DNA of 64,000 nt from Saccharomycopsis crataegensis (GCF_037102585.1 NW_027043829.1:2108001-2172000); one strand, 5' to 3'. Numbered from the stretch's first letter, positions 9,494 through 20,333 are shown. Numbers and translations: made by a program. Notes: generated from the letters alone by a model not told the origin.

Positions 9494-11017
9494 TTAATAT
9501 TCTTCCTCTTCCAAACTGTCGGCACCAACTTCAATATAGTCATTGATAAGAGAGTTGATGGCATCAGCACCTTCACCAAGTTCGGTTTCTTCCATACCTT
9601 CACCAACATACCAATGAACAAAAGCTCTCTTAGAAAACATCAAGTCGAACTTCTTTTCAATTCTTTGCCAAGCTTCGGCAATCGCAGTGGTATTAGACAA
9701 CATACAAACAGCTCTTGGTGGTTGAGCCAATTCAGAGTGTTTTGGAACAGAAGGTGGTTCAAAACAGATACCAACCTTGAAACCAGTTGGACACCAGTCA
9801 ACTAATTGAACCGTTTTCTTGGATTTAACTTGGGCAATGGCACTTTGAACATCTCTATTAACAACATCACCTCTATATAGCAAACAAGTAGCCATATATT
9901 TACCAGTTCTTGGATCACACTTGACCATTTGGTTATCTGGTTCAAAACAAGCATTAGTGATTTCTGAGATAGAATTGGCTTCGTGCAATGACTTGGTCTT
10001 GGAGCTGATTGGAGCATAAGAAACCAACGGGAAATGAATTCTTGGGTAAGGCACCAAGTTGGTTTGGAATTCATTTAAGTCAACGTTCAATGAACCATTG
10101 AATCTTAAAGAAGCAGTGACAGACGAAATGGTTTGAGCAATCAAGGTATTCAAAGATCTGAAGCTTGGTCTGGCAATATCCAAGTTACGGCGACACATGT
10201 CGTAAATGGCTTCATTGTCAACCATAAACGTAACGTCAGAATGTTCCAAAGTAGACAGAGTAGCCATGACGGTATTGTAAGGTTCAACCACAGAGGTGGA
10301 AACCTTTGGGCCTGGGTACACGGCAAATTCTAACTTGGCCTTTTTACCGTAATCAACGGACAATTGCTCCAATAATAAAGAACCCAAACCAGAACCAGTA
10401 CCACCACCCAAGGAATGGTTAAAAATAAAACCTTGTAAACCATCACATTGGTCAGCCATTTTTCTCAATCTGTCTAAAATTGGTTCCAATAATTCTCTCC
10501 CGACAGTAAAATGACCTCTGGCAAAATTGTTGGCGGCATCTTCCTTACCACTAATCAATTGATCTGGATGGAAGAAGTCCTTATATTCACCAGTTTTGAT
10601 TTGATCAATTACATTTGGCTCTAAGTCAACGTACAAAGTTCTTGGAACGTATTTACCGGATCCAGTTTCACTGAAAAAAGTGGAAAACCCAGTTTCACTA
10701 CCTTTAGGATTCTTCAAACCTTCGGCCAAGTAACCATCTGGGCTGATTCCATGTTCTAAAGAGTATAACTCCCAACAGGCATTACCGATTTGGCAACCAG
10801 CTTGACCAACTATATAAATGTTTGTCAGTAAACTGGCTTTTATATCAATAATGAAATACCCGCCATGGTTTAATTTTTTTGAGATTATTATACTTGATCC
10901 CTCACTTGTTCATTCTGATGGTGATCTAAACGGCATAACGGTGCACAATAAGATCTGACAAGCTATCCACAGATGATTCATGTTACACGTACCATTAAGA
11001 CTGATAACTTCTCTCAT
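9494..11017 (-). CDS. TUB1: Alpha-tubulin (spliced)
   Basis: Alpha subunit of the microtubule heterodimer. Exon 1 is 25 bases (11017-10993), encoding MREVISLN plus one base. It ends at a GTACGT donor. The 183-base intron has a TACTGAC branch site (10830-10824) and an ATAG acceptor at 10810. Exon 2 (10809-9494) resumes with [20 protein letters not shown]. The product has 446 residues. The tubulin signature GGGTGSG is present, as are the nucleotide-loop segments and the acidic tail, which ends EEEEY, so the terminal residue is tyrosine instead of the phenylalanine of S. cerevisiae. As I recall it, the S. cerevisiae TUB1 intron follows the same 25-base first exon, so the position is conserved. 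It is divergent from the PGA3-like gene. Confidence 0.98.
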
Positions 11018-11400
11018 TTTGTTATTAGGGAATATGCTTATTGTTTAATGAAAAATTCCCAGGCTCTATAGTTCACACTGTGTGACGGCGTTTTGTGAGA
11101 CCCTTCGTTTTTTTCTCTCTTGTATATTGTGTGTATGTATTTGGTGGTTTTTTTTTTTTGTTTATTTACATTTTAAAGAAGAGCTTGACAAAAAAAAGGG
11201 CGAAGAGGCTCGTAACCAGATGATATGCGCATAATTACACGTAAATGCGCATAAGATAGTGCTGACTAAGATTTGTGGCACGTGATGAAACCGCCCCGGA
11301 TTTTTTTTTCTTTCTTTCTTTTATTTTTCAGCCGATGACCAAATAAAAGTGGTGATAACGCTGCTCAGAACAAAGAGTTCTCACTCATTACTAATCAGCA
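11018..11400. promoter_or_regulatory. Divergent promoter TUB1 / PGA3-like
   Basis: 383-base divergent promoter. It contains CACGTG at 11279-11284, 117 bases from the PGA3-like start, a T-run near 11150 and a T/C-rich tract at about 11300-11330. No small gene was seen. Confidence 0.45.
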
Positions 11401-12321
11401 ATGGACACCAGTAATTACAGTAAAAAGAACAAGGAGCTCATCAATAACCCATTGCATGGGATATACATCCCATCGTTCTTCATCTTGTTTGGGACATTGC
11501 TTTTTGGATGGGACAAGGTGATCTATGGATTATTATTCATTGGTTTGTTGATGGGGTTCAGATTTTTCCAATACAAGTTGGCAAAGGGAAAAAAAAGAGT
11601 GAGTGCCAGTGAATTCAAGCCGTTTGAACTTATTGATCAAACTATTATCACTAAAGATTCTGCAATTTATCGTTTCAAATTGGAAGAAGATGAGGCACTT
11701 GATATTCCATTGGGTCACCACCTCGGATGCAGCTTCACCGCCGAAGAATTGAGCCAAGTTACTGATAATGTCAAAGAAGATGATAATGACGTGGTGAAGT
11801 ATTACACTCCAATCTCTTCAAAGTATGATAAAGGGTTTTTTGATCTTTTGGTCAAATCTTACCCAACCGGTACCGTGTCCAAGAAATTTGCCTCTTTAAG
11901 TGTTCATCAAAACGTCAAAATCAAAGGCCCAGTTGGTCGTTTTGACAGTGAAAAGTATTTGACTCCTGATCATTGTGATAAGGATAAGAAGGTTATTTTG
12001 ATTGCCGGAGGTTCAGGTATCACTCCATTTTTAAGAATTATCATTGAATCACCAATGACCATGAATTTCCAATTGCTTTATTATTCCAAGACCGAGAAGG
12101 ATGTGTTATTAAGAAATGAACTCGACCAAGTTGCTGAGTTCAAGGACACTTTTGACTTGAAATATTTGTACGGCCTCCTCACCGAGGAAAACCTTACGGA
12201 AAACATTGACAGTTCCCTTGATAAATCCTCGTCTGTCTTGATTTGTGGACCACCAGAATTCAAGAAATTGGCTAAAAAAATTGTTGAGGAACTTGGTTTC
12301 TCAGAAACTTTCTTATTTTAG
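11401..12321 (+). CDS. PGA3: NADH-cytochrome b5 reductase-like protein (Pga3/Cbr1 family)
   Basis: Membrane-anchored FAD/NAD(P)H oxidoreductase of the cytochrome-b5-reductase family, 306 residues. Residues 18-55 form two hydrophobic stretches that would anchor it in the ER or plasma membrane. The N-terminal HGIYIPSFFILFG and the following QTIITKDSAIYRFKL resemble Pga3 (HGIYIP...QTIISKNTALYRFKL) more than Cbr1 or Mcr1. The flavin loop is YYTPISS, in place of the RxYTPxS of classical enzymes, as in Pga3. The nucleotide-binding part has LIAGGSGITPFL and the terminal LICGPPEF. The protein ends ...FLF, like the family's VFVF end. A linker of about 15 acidic residues (EDDNDV region) interrupts the FAD domain. 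Family membership is sure; the exact orthologue is likely but not certain. Confidence 0.78.
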   Translation: MDTSNYSKKNKELINNPLHGIYIPSFFILFGTLLFGWDKVIYGLLFIGLLMGFRFFQYKLAKGKKRVSASEFKPFELIDQTIITKDSAIYRFKLEEDEALDIPLGHHLGCSFTAEELSQVTDNVKEDDNDVVKYYTPISSKYDKGFFDLLVKSYPTGTVSKKFASLSVHQNVKIKGPVGRFDSEKYLTPDHCDKDKKVILIAGGSGITPFLRIIIESPMTMNFQLLYYSKTEKDVLLRNELDQVAEFKDTFDLKYLYGLLTEENLTENIDSSLDKSSSVLICGPPEFKKLAKKIVEELGFSETFLF

Positions 12322-13332
12322 TAGTAGAATTTGATTCCCAAGAGTGTTTCTCTTCTTTCTCCTATAGAATTACTTTTCCTTTCAGTTCTTCGATATACCT
12401 GTTTATATTTATATACACCTATATTGCTCAATATTGTTCAACCAAGATATAATATAGTTTTCTGTTGGTTTTTATTCCTTATTATTATTGTTATTATCAT
12501 TCAGCTCAGCTTTATTTCCATTTGTAGTTATAGAGAACCAAACTTTGGTCACGGCGAGAACTTGAGCGATAGGCAGATGAGAAAAAATGAACATCCGTGG
12601 CAGTAATTAAAAAACAATCGTACGAGGAAGGTAAATAACATTGGTCTGTCAAATCTTCCATAATTTACATTGTGGAATTTTACCAGGATTTAGACAGTAC
12701 CGTGGCGGTCCAACCGAGCTGGACATGGGTGGTACTGCCGTGCCAGTGCGCTATATACTTATTATGAAAGAATCCGTAGGCTTTTAACGAAGTAGAGGGA
12801 CTAAGCGAGAGTAACAACATCGACATTAGTAAACAGCAACCTCACCAACGTTGACCTGCAACACTCAAAATCCCAGCCAAGCAAGCTTATCTTATCACGA
12901 AACACAAACGAATTTCCAAGTCCTTGGCAGAGAAGTTATTATGAAATCATCCAATATAACATAGTATTTAAGCCTTATCGGTGCCAATTCATCGGAAATG
13001 TTTCCCACCAACCCCCTTGAAAATTTTACATATCGGCGGACTTCCTCTATTTGTGCCAACTAAATAAGTGGTGTTTTTTTATGTTGGAATAATAATAAGT
13101 GTCTAATAAGCTAAGCTGTATACGCCATCCGATGTCTATTCACATATTGTGAAGACCGAGATGCCAGACAGGATGGGGGTGACACCCCTAAAAGGTTTTG
13201 CGCGAAATATATTTAGAAAGTTGAAATAAATCCCCAGTGGTAGTAGTATCAATAGCAACAATTTATAATAACCCTAATATTCATTATAATATTGCGAAAA
13301 CCATTGTTCTGAAAATACAGTTTATTGAAAAA
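12322..13332. other. Spacer upstream of the DUF1772 gene
   Basis: 1011 bases, same-strand flanks. It holds the PGA3-like 3' end and a long promoter region for the DUF1772 gene. The notable element is the GGGGTGACACCCC inverted repeat at 13176-13188. A short frame at 12331-12606 is F/I/L-rich and looks fortuitous. No tRNA or conserved coding segment was found. Confidence 0.5.
13176..13188. promoter_or_regulatory. Inverted repeat GGGGTG-A-CACCCC
   Basis: Perfect 6-base arms around one central base, 145 bases upstream of the DUF1772 start. The symmetry and position fit a dimeric or zinc-finger regulator site. The factor is unknown. Confidence 0.35.
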
Positions 13333-13809
13333 ATGGCTCTCAGTTTACTTCCAGGATTAGGTATTACATTTCAATCGATCTTTGTTGGTGGGAACCTTGT
13401 GACATCGGCGTTGTTCGTTCCAGCTCTCCGCAACACCAACATACCACCTTCAAATCAAATCAAACTTTGGGAGAAAATGTTTATTGGTGGGGCAAAGCTT
13501 ATGGCGCCTTGTGCTATTTTCAGTGCTGCGTCTTATATATATTTGGGATGTAACGCTTCCAACAGTTTCGAACAAACATCAATGTTTATCAGTGCTGGCT
13601 TCTCTTTCTCTGTGATCCTATTCACGACTATTGTGATGCGTTCGAATATCAGATATATTCAGGGCTTAGTGGGTTTATCGGACGAAGATCTTGAATCCAA
13701 AGACTACGGCTCAGCAATTAATAAGTGGAATAAGTTGAGTATTTCTCGTTGCTTGCTACTCTCACTTGGATTAGTCAATATGTTGTGGTACCAATATAAA
13801 AGTTCTTGA
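13333..13809 (+). CDS. DUF1772 (anthrone-oxygenase-like) membrane protein
   Basis: 158-residue, very hydrophobic protein with four predicted membrane segments. The pattern fits the DUF1772 family: an N-terminal helix with FQSIFVGGNLVTSALFVPAL, a middle helix pair with the FIGGAKLMAP region, a third helix ending in TTIVMRSNIRYI, then a charged loop (LSDEDLESKDYGSAINKWNK) before a last helix with SRCLLLSLGLV. Some filamentous-fungal members act as anthrone oxygenases in polyketide pathways, but most yeast members have no known function and no polyketide gene is nearby, so no activity is claimed. The start at 13333 (AAAAATGG context) is preferred over an in-frame GTG or other codon upstream, because it places the first helix immediately at the N terminus. 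The next gene on the same strand is a Zn2Cys6 regulator. Confidence 0.7.
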   Translation: MALSLLPGLGITFQSIFVGGNLVTSALFVPALRNTNIPPSNQIKLWEKMFIGGAKLMAPCAIFSAASYIYLGCNASNSFEQTSMFISAGFSFSVILFTTIVMRSNIRYIQGLVGLSDEDLESKDYGSAINKWNKLSISRCLLLSLGLVNMLWYQYKSS

Positions 13810-14319
13810 CTTGAAACACATACATAAATACATACATAAATACATACATACATACAGTGTGTATCACAATGAATAAGGAGGAAGTATGAATACAACTAAA
13901 ATTAGTAATGAAAATAGCATATGATGTACCCTATATATGAAATAAGATCTCATCGAGTTTTCTTTCATTGTAAAAGTGAATTTCAGAGATCAAACTTGAA
14001 ATTCATTCAGCGGTAATTCTTTCAAGTCTTTTTCAACGACTTTCAACTCATCTTATACTGCTGATCATGATAAACTCAATGGGCAGTTTCTTCGTTTGCC
14101 AACGTTCCAATATCCATCAATGTGTGGTGTGTGTGGTATGAATTGCTTTTCGAATCGGGAAAGTCCGCGGGTACGTAAATGTTCCAAGGGGTCGGTACGA
14201 ATTATTTTTTATGACCAATTCCGGCTATTGGTGCGTGAATGAAAAAATGGACACTCTGTGGAGCTACTAGTGTGGGTAGGGGTCTAAATTGCACATATAT
14301 AACTAGCAGGTATTCGGTG
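13810..14319. other. Spacer DUF1772 - Zn2Cys6 gene
   Basis: 510 bases. It contains the CATA/TACATAAA microsatellite (13817-13856), a CCGCGG palindrome at 14165-14170 and a TATATAA at about 14296, close to the chosen start of the next gene. No gene was seen. Confidence 0.5.
13817..13856. repeat. CATA-type microsatellite
   Basis: About 40 bases of repeated CATA and CATAAATA units, starting 8 bases after the DUF1772 stop codon. Such tracts are length-variable. Confidence 0.8.
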
Positions 14320-17164
14320 ATGCCTACAGGTAGCGGAGTACCCCTGGATCAAATACTCCCAGTTAGAAAGAAAAAGAAATCCTTTATTGCCTCAAAGCTT
14401 GGGTGTGATAACTGCAAAAAGCTTTCCCGAAGGAAATGTGATGAGGCACTTCCGGAATGTGCTGGATGTGTAAAGAAAGGGGTGAGTTTCTTATGGCTCA
14501 TCAAATATTATGCCATATTATTGTTTTTGATAAAAATTATACTAGACTTTTGATTAACTAACGATTGAAAATTTAATGTAGATTCGGTGTTCATATCTCG
14601 ATGCTCCCCAGGAATTTTTAGATAGGATCTCACGAGCTCATGCGATAATTGCAGATCATAAACTTCAAAGCCAACGAGAGACTGTTCCTGATGCCAATTT
14701 TGGTAAATTTAGGATCACAAAAGCAGCACCAAAGCCCATAAAGAAGTCAAAGAAGGTTACTATTAACAAGCCCAATAACAATGTTGCGGATGTAAGTGGA
14801 CCAAAAAAACCTACAAATGGTGGTAAATCAACGGGGTTCATTAACTTTCAAGTGGTTTCAAAGAAAAAACTTACACCCACAATGCCTGAAATACCAACAG
14901 AAGTTCTTATGGAACCGGAAAAAGACAAAGGTGAAAACCCACTTTGTTCTGCAGAAAGTGGCCGGTTCCCATTTACTCTTTACAAGCACACAGTTCATCC
15001 AGATCATGAAAAAGCGTATGAAAGATCAGAGAAAATTTTTTTCGAGATTTTCAGCGATTCTGCCGAAATTCATAGGAAAAGATATAAGCTTTTTTTCATC
15101 TGCTTGGGGGATCAAATTCGTAATGCTGAACACTCGTTGATTTTATTTTCTTCGTTGATTTGTTTTAGTGGTTGCATGTTCCAAAGACGTGATGCGTTAT
15201 ACCCGAACCAAAAGAGTCCTTACGCGTGTATCACAAATCTCGTGAATAGGAATTACTCTATCACCGCTATTTACATCAATAAGCAATTTAGTATCGTCTC
15301 GGAAATCTGTCAGAGACCGGACATCCTGATGGAGGATTTGAAAAGATTATCACCATTAGCCTACACAGTATCCATGAGCGCAATGATTCAATTCGGCTCA
15401 GTTTCATTTTATCGAAGTCTTAATTACCGTGTGGGAATGAATTATTTTGTGCATTATCATGAAACCGTTAACACGTTTCGACTATTGACAAGGAAATTTG
15501 AAACGAGTATTGGGGATTTATGTGTCGGATTTGCCTTTTTCAAAGCCCTAGCATACGACGATATGAAAGAAATCTTTATTCCATCATACGACACCGCATT
15601 TTTGGCCGAATTGTTTGATGATCTCATGCATTTCAAAAAGTTCATTGCTCATGATCCCTACATGATGAGTCAGCTTGACGAATTGGTAAGATTCTATGAT
15701 CTTTTGATGAATGAGGTCTTCCCCTTGAGAAATCATAAGTACGTCATCAAGTATCCTGCAGATGTCATCACAAAAGCCCAAAACTTTTGGTATAAGATAG
15801 TACCAGGGGAAATGTCATTGTTGAACAACAATAGAAATCTTAATATTGTTCAGAAGATATTTTATGTTTATTGGGTCACATTCTGCGTAGCGCTTGATTC
15901 ATGTATTAATCACGCTGGTTACGTCTGTGGGGTGGGATTTTCTGGATATTCGAAAGTTACCGAGCCATTCCAGCATGCCATTTTCAAAGAACTAGATAAT
16001 GATAAAAGTGTTACGGGAACTGAATTGCGAGGCCATGTGAATTATCTTGTTAGGATCATTTCCTTTTTTTCAGCCAGATCAAAGATATACCATGAAAATC
16101 TTCACTTTAGAAATCCATTTCCAGAGTTTCTAAAAGACGGGTACAATAGATTCCGCTGTAGGGCTTTGCCGTTCATCAAAGAGGAATTCATTTCGAATTT
16201 TAAATACAATTACATTAGAAGAGAAAATTTCCCATCAGTGTCCTACAATAGCAATATGTATGCCGGCCAAAATGACCCTGTGTGTCCACCATTATTTGAT
16301 CACTATCAAATCCAATTCAAAGAAACTAACCATCCATTGAATACGAGAATTTCATCTATTATTCATTGTGAGACTCCTTCCTATGAGTGCCCAATTGCTT
16401 TTCAAAACTACAATATTTCAAGAAATGGACTATTATTGGGCGATTATAATCCTTATTCTTCTACCTTCAATAAGGTTGATACAGATAATCCTAAAGACGA
16501 ACCTTCAGAATATATTTCCGGGTATTTGAATACTTATTTCACGGAACTCTTAAAAGATCGGGGTCTCATTCTCAGTGTGACGGTTCTTGACCAGCCTCCA
16601 GTCGGCTCTTTTTTCGAAACCGTTATGAATAACCTCAACTATGGTATCATCCCTAATGAATACGAAAGTAATACTGTCAACGTTGCTGTATTGAAAAATA
16701 CTGCCCATGACGCAATTGTTTCGGTGAATGATGCAAATATTTATGATATCAATACTGCAATCATGGTCCCATTCACGGGTGCTGACATGGCCAGTTATGA
16801 TTCCCCAAATATTACCAACTCTAGGTGTGTCGGTCCGCCAACATACATTGATGGTATTTCTGATCACAATTTAAATACAGCCATTCAGCCTAATTGTCCA
16901 GCACCCCCAGCACCTCAAGTACCACCGCCACCAGTATCAGTTCCTGGAGGAGTAGTTCAGGCTAATAGCATATCCCACACCGGAGTGACTCATGAATTTC
17001 ACTATGCCAATCAGAATCAATATGGAATCGCTTTACATAGTACTCCGGGAAATAGAATCAATATTCCTGATGTGAATGTTAATTTGATGTTTAACCCCCG
17101 GAATGGCAATGACGATAATAATAATAACAATAATAATAATGGAGCTATACCTAATAATTGGTAA
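14320..17164 (+). CDS. Zn2Cys6 transcription factor (spliced)
   Basis: Fungal binuclear-zinc regulator, 914 residues after splicing. Exon 1 (14320-14481) encodes MPTGSGVPLDQILPVRKKKK and most of the zinc cluster. The 100-base intron (14482-14581) has a GTGAGT donor, an AACTAAC branch site and a TGTAG acceptor. Exon 2 (14582-17164) supplies the sixth cysteine in GIRCSYLD. The cluster reads C-X2-C-X7-C-X6-C-X2-C-X6-C; the first loop (KKLSRRK) is one residue longer than the usual six. A lysine-rich linker follows, then an all-helical region (about 180-460) without a recognisable ligand motif. The tail has a proline-rich segment (PPAPQVPPPPVSVPGG) and an asparagine run. An alternative ATG lies 81 bases upstream (14239). 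The target genes are unknown; the DUF1772 gene just upstream is a possible neighbour target by position only. Confidence 0.8.
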
Positions 17165-17495
17165 ACATTTATAAACGTACATTTAAATAACTTCCAGCTT
17201 TATCTATTGTGTTTCTACTGTCTGGCTTCCAAATGTCTTGATATTTATCCGTGCATCATATTGTCTGTCATTTTCACGTTGGATACTAGTCTCTTTTTCT
17301 TTTCTCTCAACCCATATATTTATATAGACATTCTCATCAGTTTTAGCCACCTTTAATATTATATTATATGACGAAATATATTCTATTTCATTTCATGTTG
17401 TACTGCCTGGCGCTTAATATCCCAAGAAATACACATCCCACAAATTGTCAGCGCCCTAGTTGCCAAAAAGAAATTCACTTCGCAATAAATATATA
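17165..17495. other. Spacer between convergent genes
   Basis: 331 bases between two convergent stop codons, containing only 3' flanking sequence. No gene seen. Confidence 0.5.
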
Positions 17496-17991
17496 TCACG
17501 GGTATATAAACAATATAACAAATGAAATGATAATTGCTACAATGAAGGCAATTATACCCGCTCCAACTGCGGATACCGTAAACACGCTCTCGAGTAATTT
17601 ACCGATTCTATAGGCTGAAGAAAATTTGGCGTTTGGATACACATTATTATTATTCCTGATCAAATTATCCCAGAAAGTTTCCTTGACCGCCCCCTTTCCC
17701 ATCAGTGGCTTCTGTTGCTCTGGTGCCTTCGAAGTCCAACCTAAGCTGTATCTTGCTTTTCTGATCTTTTTGGAAACTCTTTCCCCAATGGTTATGGGAA
17801 GCGCCACTGCCCCTTCACCAGCCTCGAAAAATAAAGCACATATTTCAAAGAGTCTAGAAGAAGTTGTTGGTAAATTAAAATTACATTGATTTGAAAAATT
17901 AACAAGAGGACTAGTTGATATTTCTATCAGCATCAATGACTTACCCATCGAAAAGGAGCACCAAATTTAATGGAGTTTGGCCAAAAGACAT
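17496..17991 (-). CDS. Small C-terminally membrane-anchored protein (spliced), function unknown
   Basis: Not recognised. Exon 1 (17991-17945) encodes MSFGQTPLNLVLLFDG with a GTAAGT donor; the 91-base intron (17854-17944) has a TACCAAC branch-like site and a TTCTAG acceptor; exon 2 (17853-17496) runs from LFEICALFFEAGEGAVALP to the stop. The two exons are in phase (47 plus 358 bases) and give 134 residues. Features: a hydrophobic N-terminal third, a basic central segment (GERVSKKIRKARYSLGW), a polar middle with an NNNN run, and a strong C-terminal helix of about 28 residues (VSAVGAGIIAFIVAIIISFV...) ending four residues from the stop, as in tail-anchored proteins. The unspliced frame could instead start at an ATG at 17948 inside the intron, giving a 150-residue product; the spliced form is preferred for its signals. 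Location in the ER or mitochondrial outer membrane is a guess. Confidence 0.55.
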
Positions 17992-18326
17992 TATTTTGGG
18001 GCTTTATGACTGTTGATGGAGCAGCACAACTCCCAATCAACCAAAAAAAAAAGAAAGAAAGAAAAGGAAGTACTTTGAAGCTGTTTTATGATATGAAAGG
18101 ATTGTTTTTTCGTCTTGTAACAAGAAATTGATTACCTTCTCTGGCCAGGATCTTCCAGGATTGTGCTCAGTTGTTGAGAATGTCTATTTTTTTTTTTTTT
18201 TTTGCATATATTTATAAATGCAAGCCACAAAGCCAATAGACCCCCATACAGAATTAAATTCTGCTCTTGCGAAATAATACTCATCTTGCAAAAACAAATG
18301 CTGATGAATAAATAATAACAGTGAGC
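17992..18326. other. Spacer upstream of the small membrane-protein gene
   Basis: 335 bases holding the promoter of the 17.5 kb gene and the 3' flank of the next minus-strand gene. T-run at about 18187-18203. No gene seen. Confidence 0.5.
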
Positions 18327-19955
18327 TCAACTGGAGGGTCTTTGCTTTTTGGGCAACCCGAAAAATGATCTTGAGCTAATAGTAATTTTATTTTTGGGCA
18401 TTTGCTTGAGTTGAGACTTTGCGATACTGGTAGCGCTGTTGTTGGTTGCTTTGGGTACTCTTTTCACTATATATCCGAAACGAGGTGATTTTATTGAACT
18501 AGATTTTCTCGAGCTCCACAATCTGTCCAACTCATTAATTACGTCTTTTTGTGAATTATCGAACACTTGATCAACAACTTGGTAGTCCAATAACATAGAG
18601 TTTTTAGAGACATATAAATTCTCATGTATCTCCTTGACTTTATGGCTGAATTTACTGAATTTTGTCAAGATGTTGTTCAATTTTTTCTGGAAGCATAGGC
18701 CCACAAACACCTCACTCACCTTGAGTAATTTCACATCATTGGTATCCATATTTTCCAATAGTTCGCTGGTTTCAATGTACATAATATTTGAGTGCTTTAG
18801 AAGTTCAATAATATTGTACAAATTGACGTCTTGTAGCCCAAGCATCAATAAATTTGCACATTTGCCACTTTTACAAGACAAAATTAAATTATGGCAAAAA
18901 TTGTCATTTGCAGGAGTATTTTCGATGCAATTCAAGTTCAATCCAATCAAGGTTTTAGCATTATTCAATTTAGCGAGCTGATCATAATTGAGTACATCGC
19001 TATTCAAGCCACTGAAATTCAATAATAGATACTTCGTTGCCACCAGAAAATATTCCCGCTCATTTCTATCATTGACGAAATACACTTCATTTCCATTAGC
19101 ACCATTTATCAAAGTATCATCAATAAACTTATTGAGAAGCACGTTGTACCCTATAGTTTCCAATCTATGCTTAATATTGGGAATACACTGTTCTGCAATC
19201 ACAGTATCCCTAATTCTTGGTCTTTGGTAGCCATCATCAAACAATCTTTGGTTATATTTCAAATGACAATCAAAATCTTTGTTCTTCCCGAAAAAGTTTG
19301 CGAATATTTCAAACTTCAGAAAGCTATCTGTTCCATCTTCAAGAATTCTGAGCCATGCATCCAGCCAAAATCCGAACCACTTTGGAATAGCGCTAATATG
19401 AGCTGGTTTTAAAAAATCACTATTCAAAACCAATTTTTCTAGTGCTAGCTGTTTCAAAGTTGGTACTTTTTTCAAAGATCTCACATTTCTGGATCGGCAA
19501 GAGATTGACAATCGTGGAGCTTGAGGTACGAAGCTGTTTATTCGGTAGCTAAGAGACTGCCAATCATATAGTTCATTTAAGGAAAGATGGTATTGGTTGC
19601 TTTCAAGTGCTACCACTAGCTTTCCCGAGTCTGGATAGAAGTTCGATCTCTGGTTCTGATTTGAACTCTGTTGATACTCAGAATCGTCTCTTTCTAGAGT
19701 GGACTGTCCTTCTTGTAGAGTTTCAACTGATTGATGCCAGAGCCTCAAGTTCCTTCTCTTGGAATACTTTCCTTTTTTGTATTTCCCAACATTAGTATGC
19801 CGTTTTTTGCTGGTGGTTTTCCTTCTCTTATAAGTAGATGAGCCATTGGTCAAATTATTAGTGCGTTTGGTCAGTGTCCGTTTGGTGACACTTCTCAATG
19901 CGTTGCGTTTATCTTGTTGATAGGATTTGCCAAATTCATTATTAGATATCACCAT
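18327..19955 (-). CDS. Basic leucine-rich protein of unknown function
   Basis: 542 residues; I do not recognise the family. The first 70 residues are strongly basic with KRRK and KKR clusters (YKRRKTTSKKRHTNVGKYKK), suggesting nuclear or nucleolar location. Residues 155-215 contain a helical segment, TLKQLALEKLVLN...IPKWFGFWLDAWLRILE, that resembles the opening of leucine-rich-repeat substrate adaptors. Between about 325 and 420 are spaced LxxLxL units (LLLNFSGLN, LIGLNLNCI, LLMLGLQDV, IMYIETSEL) that could be irregular leucine-rich repeats. The C terminus is again basic and ends FGLPKKQRPSS. Weak LRR character plus a nuclear signal would fit a chromatin or ubiquitin-adaptor role, but that is inference. 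The frame is long, ATG-initiated and clearly coding. Confidence 0.6.
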   Translation of the reverse strand: MVISNNEFGKSYQQDKRNALRSVTKRTLTKRTNNLTNGSSTYKRRKTTSKKRHTNVGKYKKGKYSKRRNLRLWHQSVETLQEGQSTLERDDSEYQQSSNQNQRSNFYPDSGKLVVALESNQYHLSLNELYDWQSLSYRINSFVPQAPRLSISCRSRNVRSLKKVPTLKQLALEKLVLNSDFLKPAHISAIPKWFGFWLDAWLRILEDGTDSFLKFEIFANFFGKNKDFDCHLKYNQRLFDDGYQRPRIRDTVIAEQCIPNIKHRLETIGYNVLLNKFIDDTLINGANGNEVYFVNDRNEREYFLVATKYLLLNFSGLNSDVLNYDQLAKLNNAKTLIGLNLNCIENTPANDNFCHNLILSCKSGKCANLLMLGLQDVNLYNIIELLKHSNIMYIETSELLENMDTNDVKLLKVSEVFVGLCFQKKLNNILTKFSKFSHKVKEIHENLYVSKNSMLLDYQVVDQVFDNSQKDVINELDRLWSSRKSSSIKSPRFGYIVKRVPKATNNSATSIAKSQLKQMPKNKITISSRSFFGLPKKQRPSS

Positions 19956-20333
19956 TGGATGTTAGAAATTTACATCTCTTTTAAGAGATTGATTAAGTCA
20001 GTGTTTAAGCAGCTTCTGACAGTGTGTGTAACTTTTCACGCGTCTTTTTTGGGGGTTTCCACCGTAATTGAAGTTTTGAAGAGTTGTACAACAAATTGGA
20101 ACACACAAAAGCACTGTGATTGTGATACTGTAGCTTGATTAAAATTAAATATACCTATAAATAGAGAGACCACACCGAGGAGCCTAAACTAAAAAAGAAA
20201 AAAAAAAAGAAATCAAAGCACTTCTAATATAATATATCAAAAATTCAGGGTTGAAATAATATCCTATTGGAAAGGGAAAGGAAGAAACAAAAAAAAAAAA
20301 CTAATTTACAAAAGCAAAAACAAATGATTTTCA
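19956..20333. other. Promoter region of the 18.3-20.0 kb gene
   Basis: 378 bases. A TATTTATA on the minus strand near 20156-20163 may serve the unknown gene. A-rich tracts at 20195-20210 and 20290-20300 flank the asparaginase 3' end. No gene seen. Confidence 0.45.

Noticed and set aside
12331-12606. Plus-strand frame after the PGA3-like gene
   Set aside because: Low-complexity F/I/L-rich, no motif, starts within 10 bases of the previous stop.
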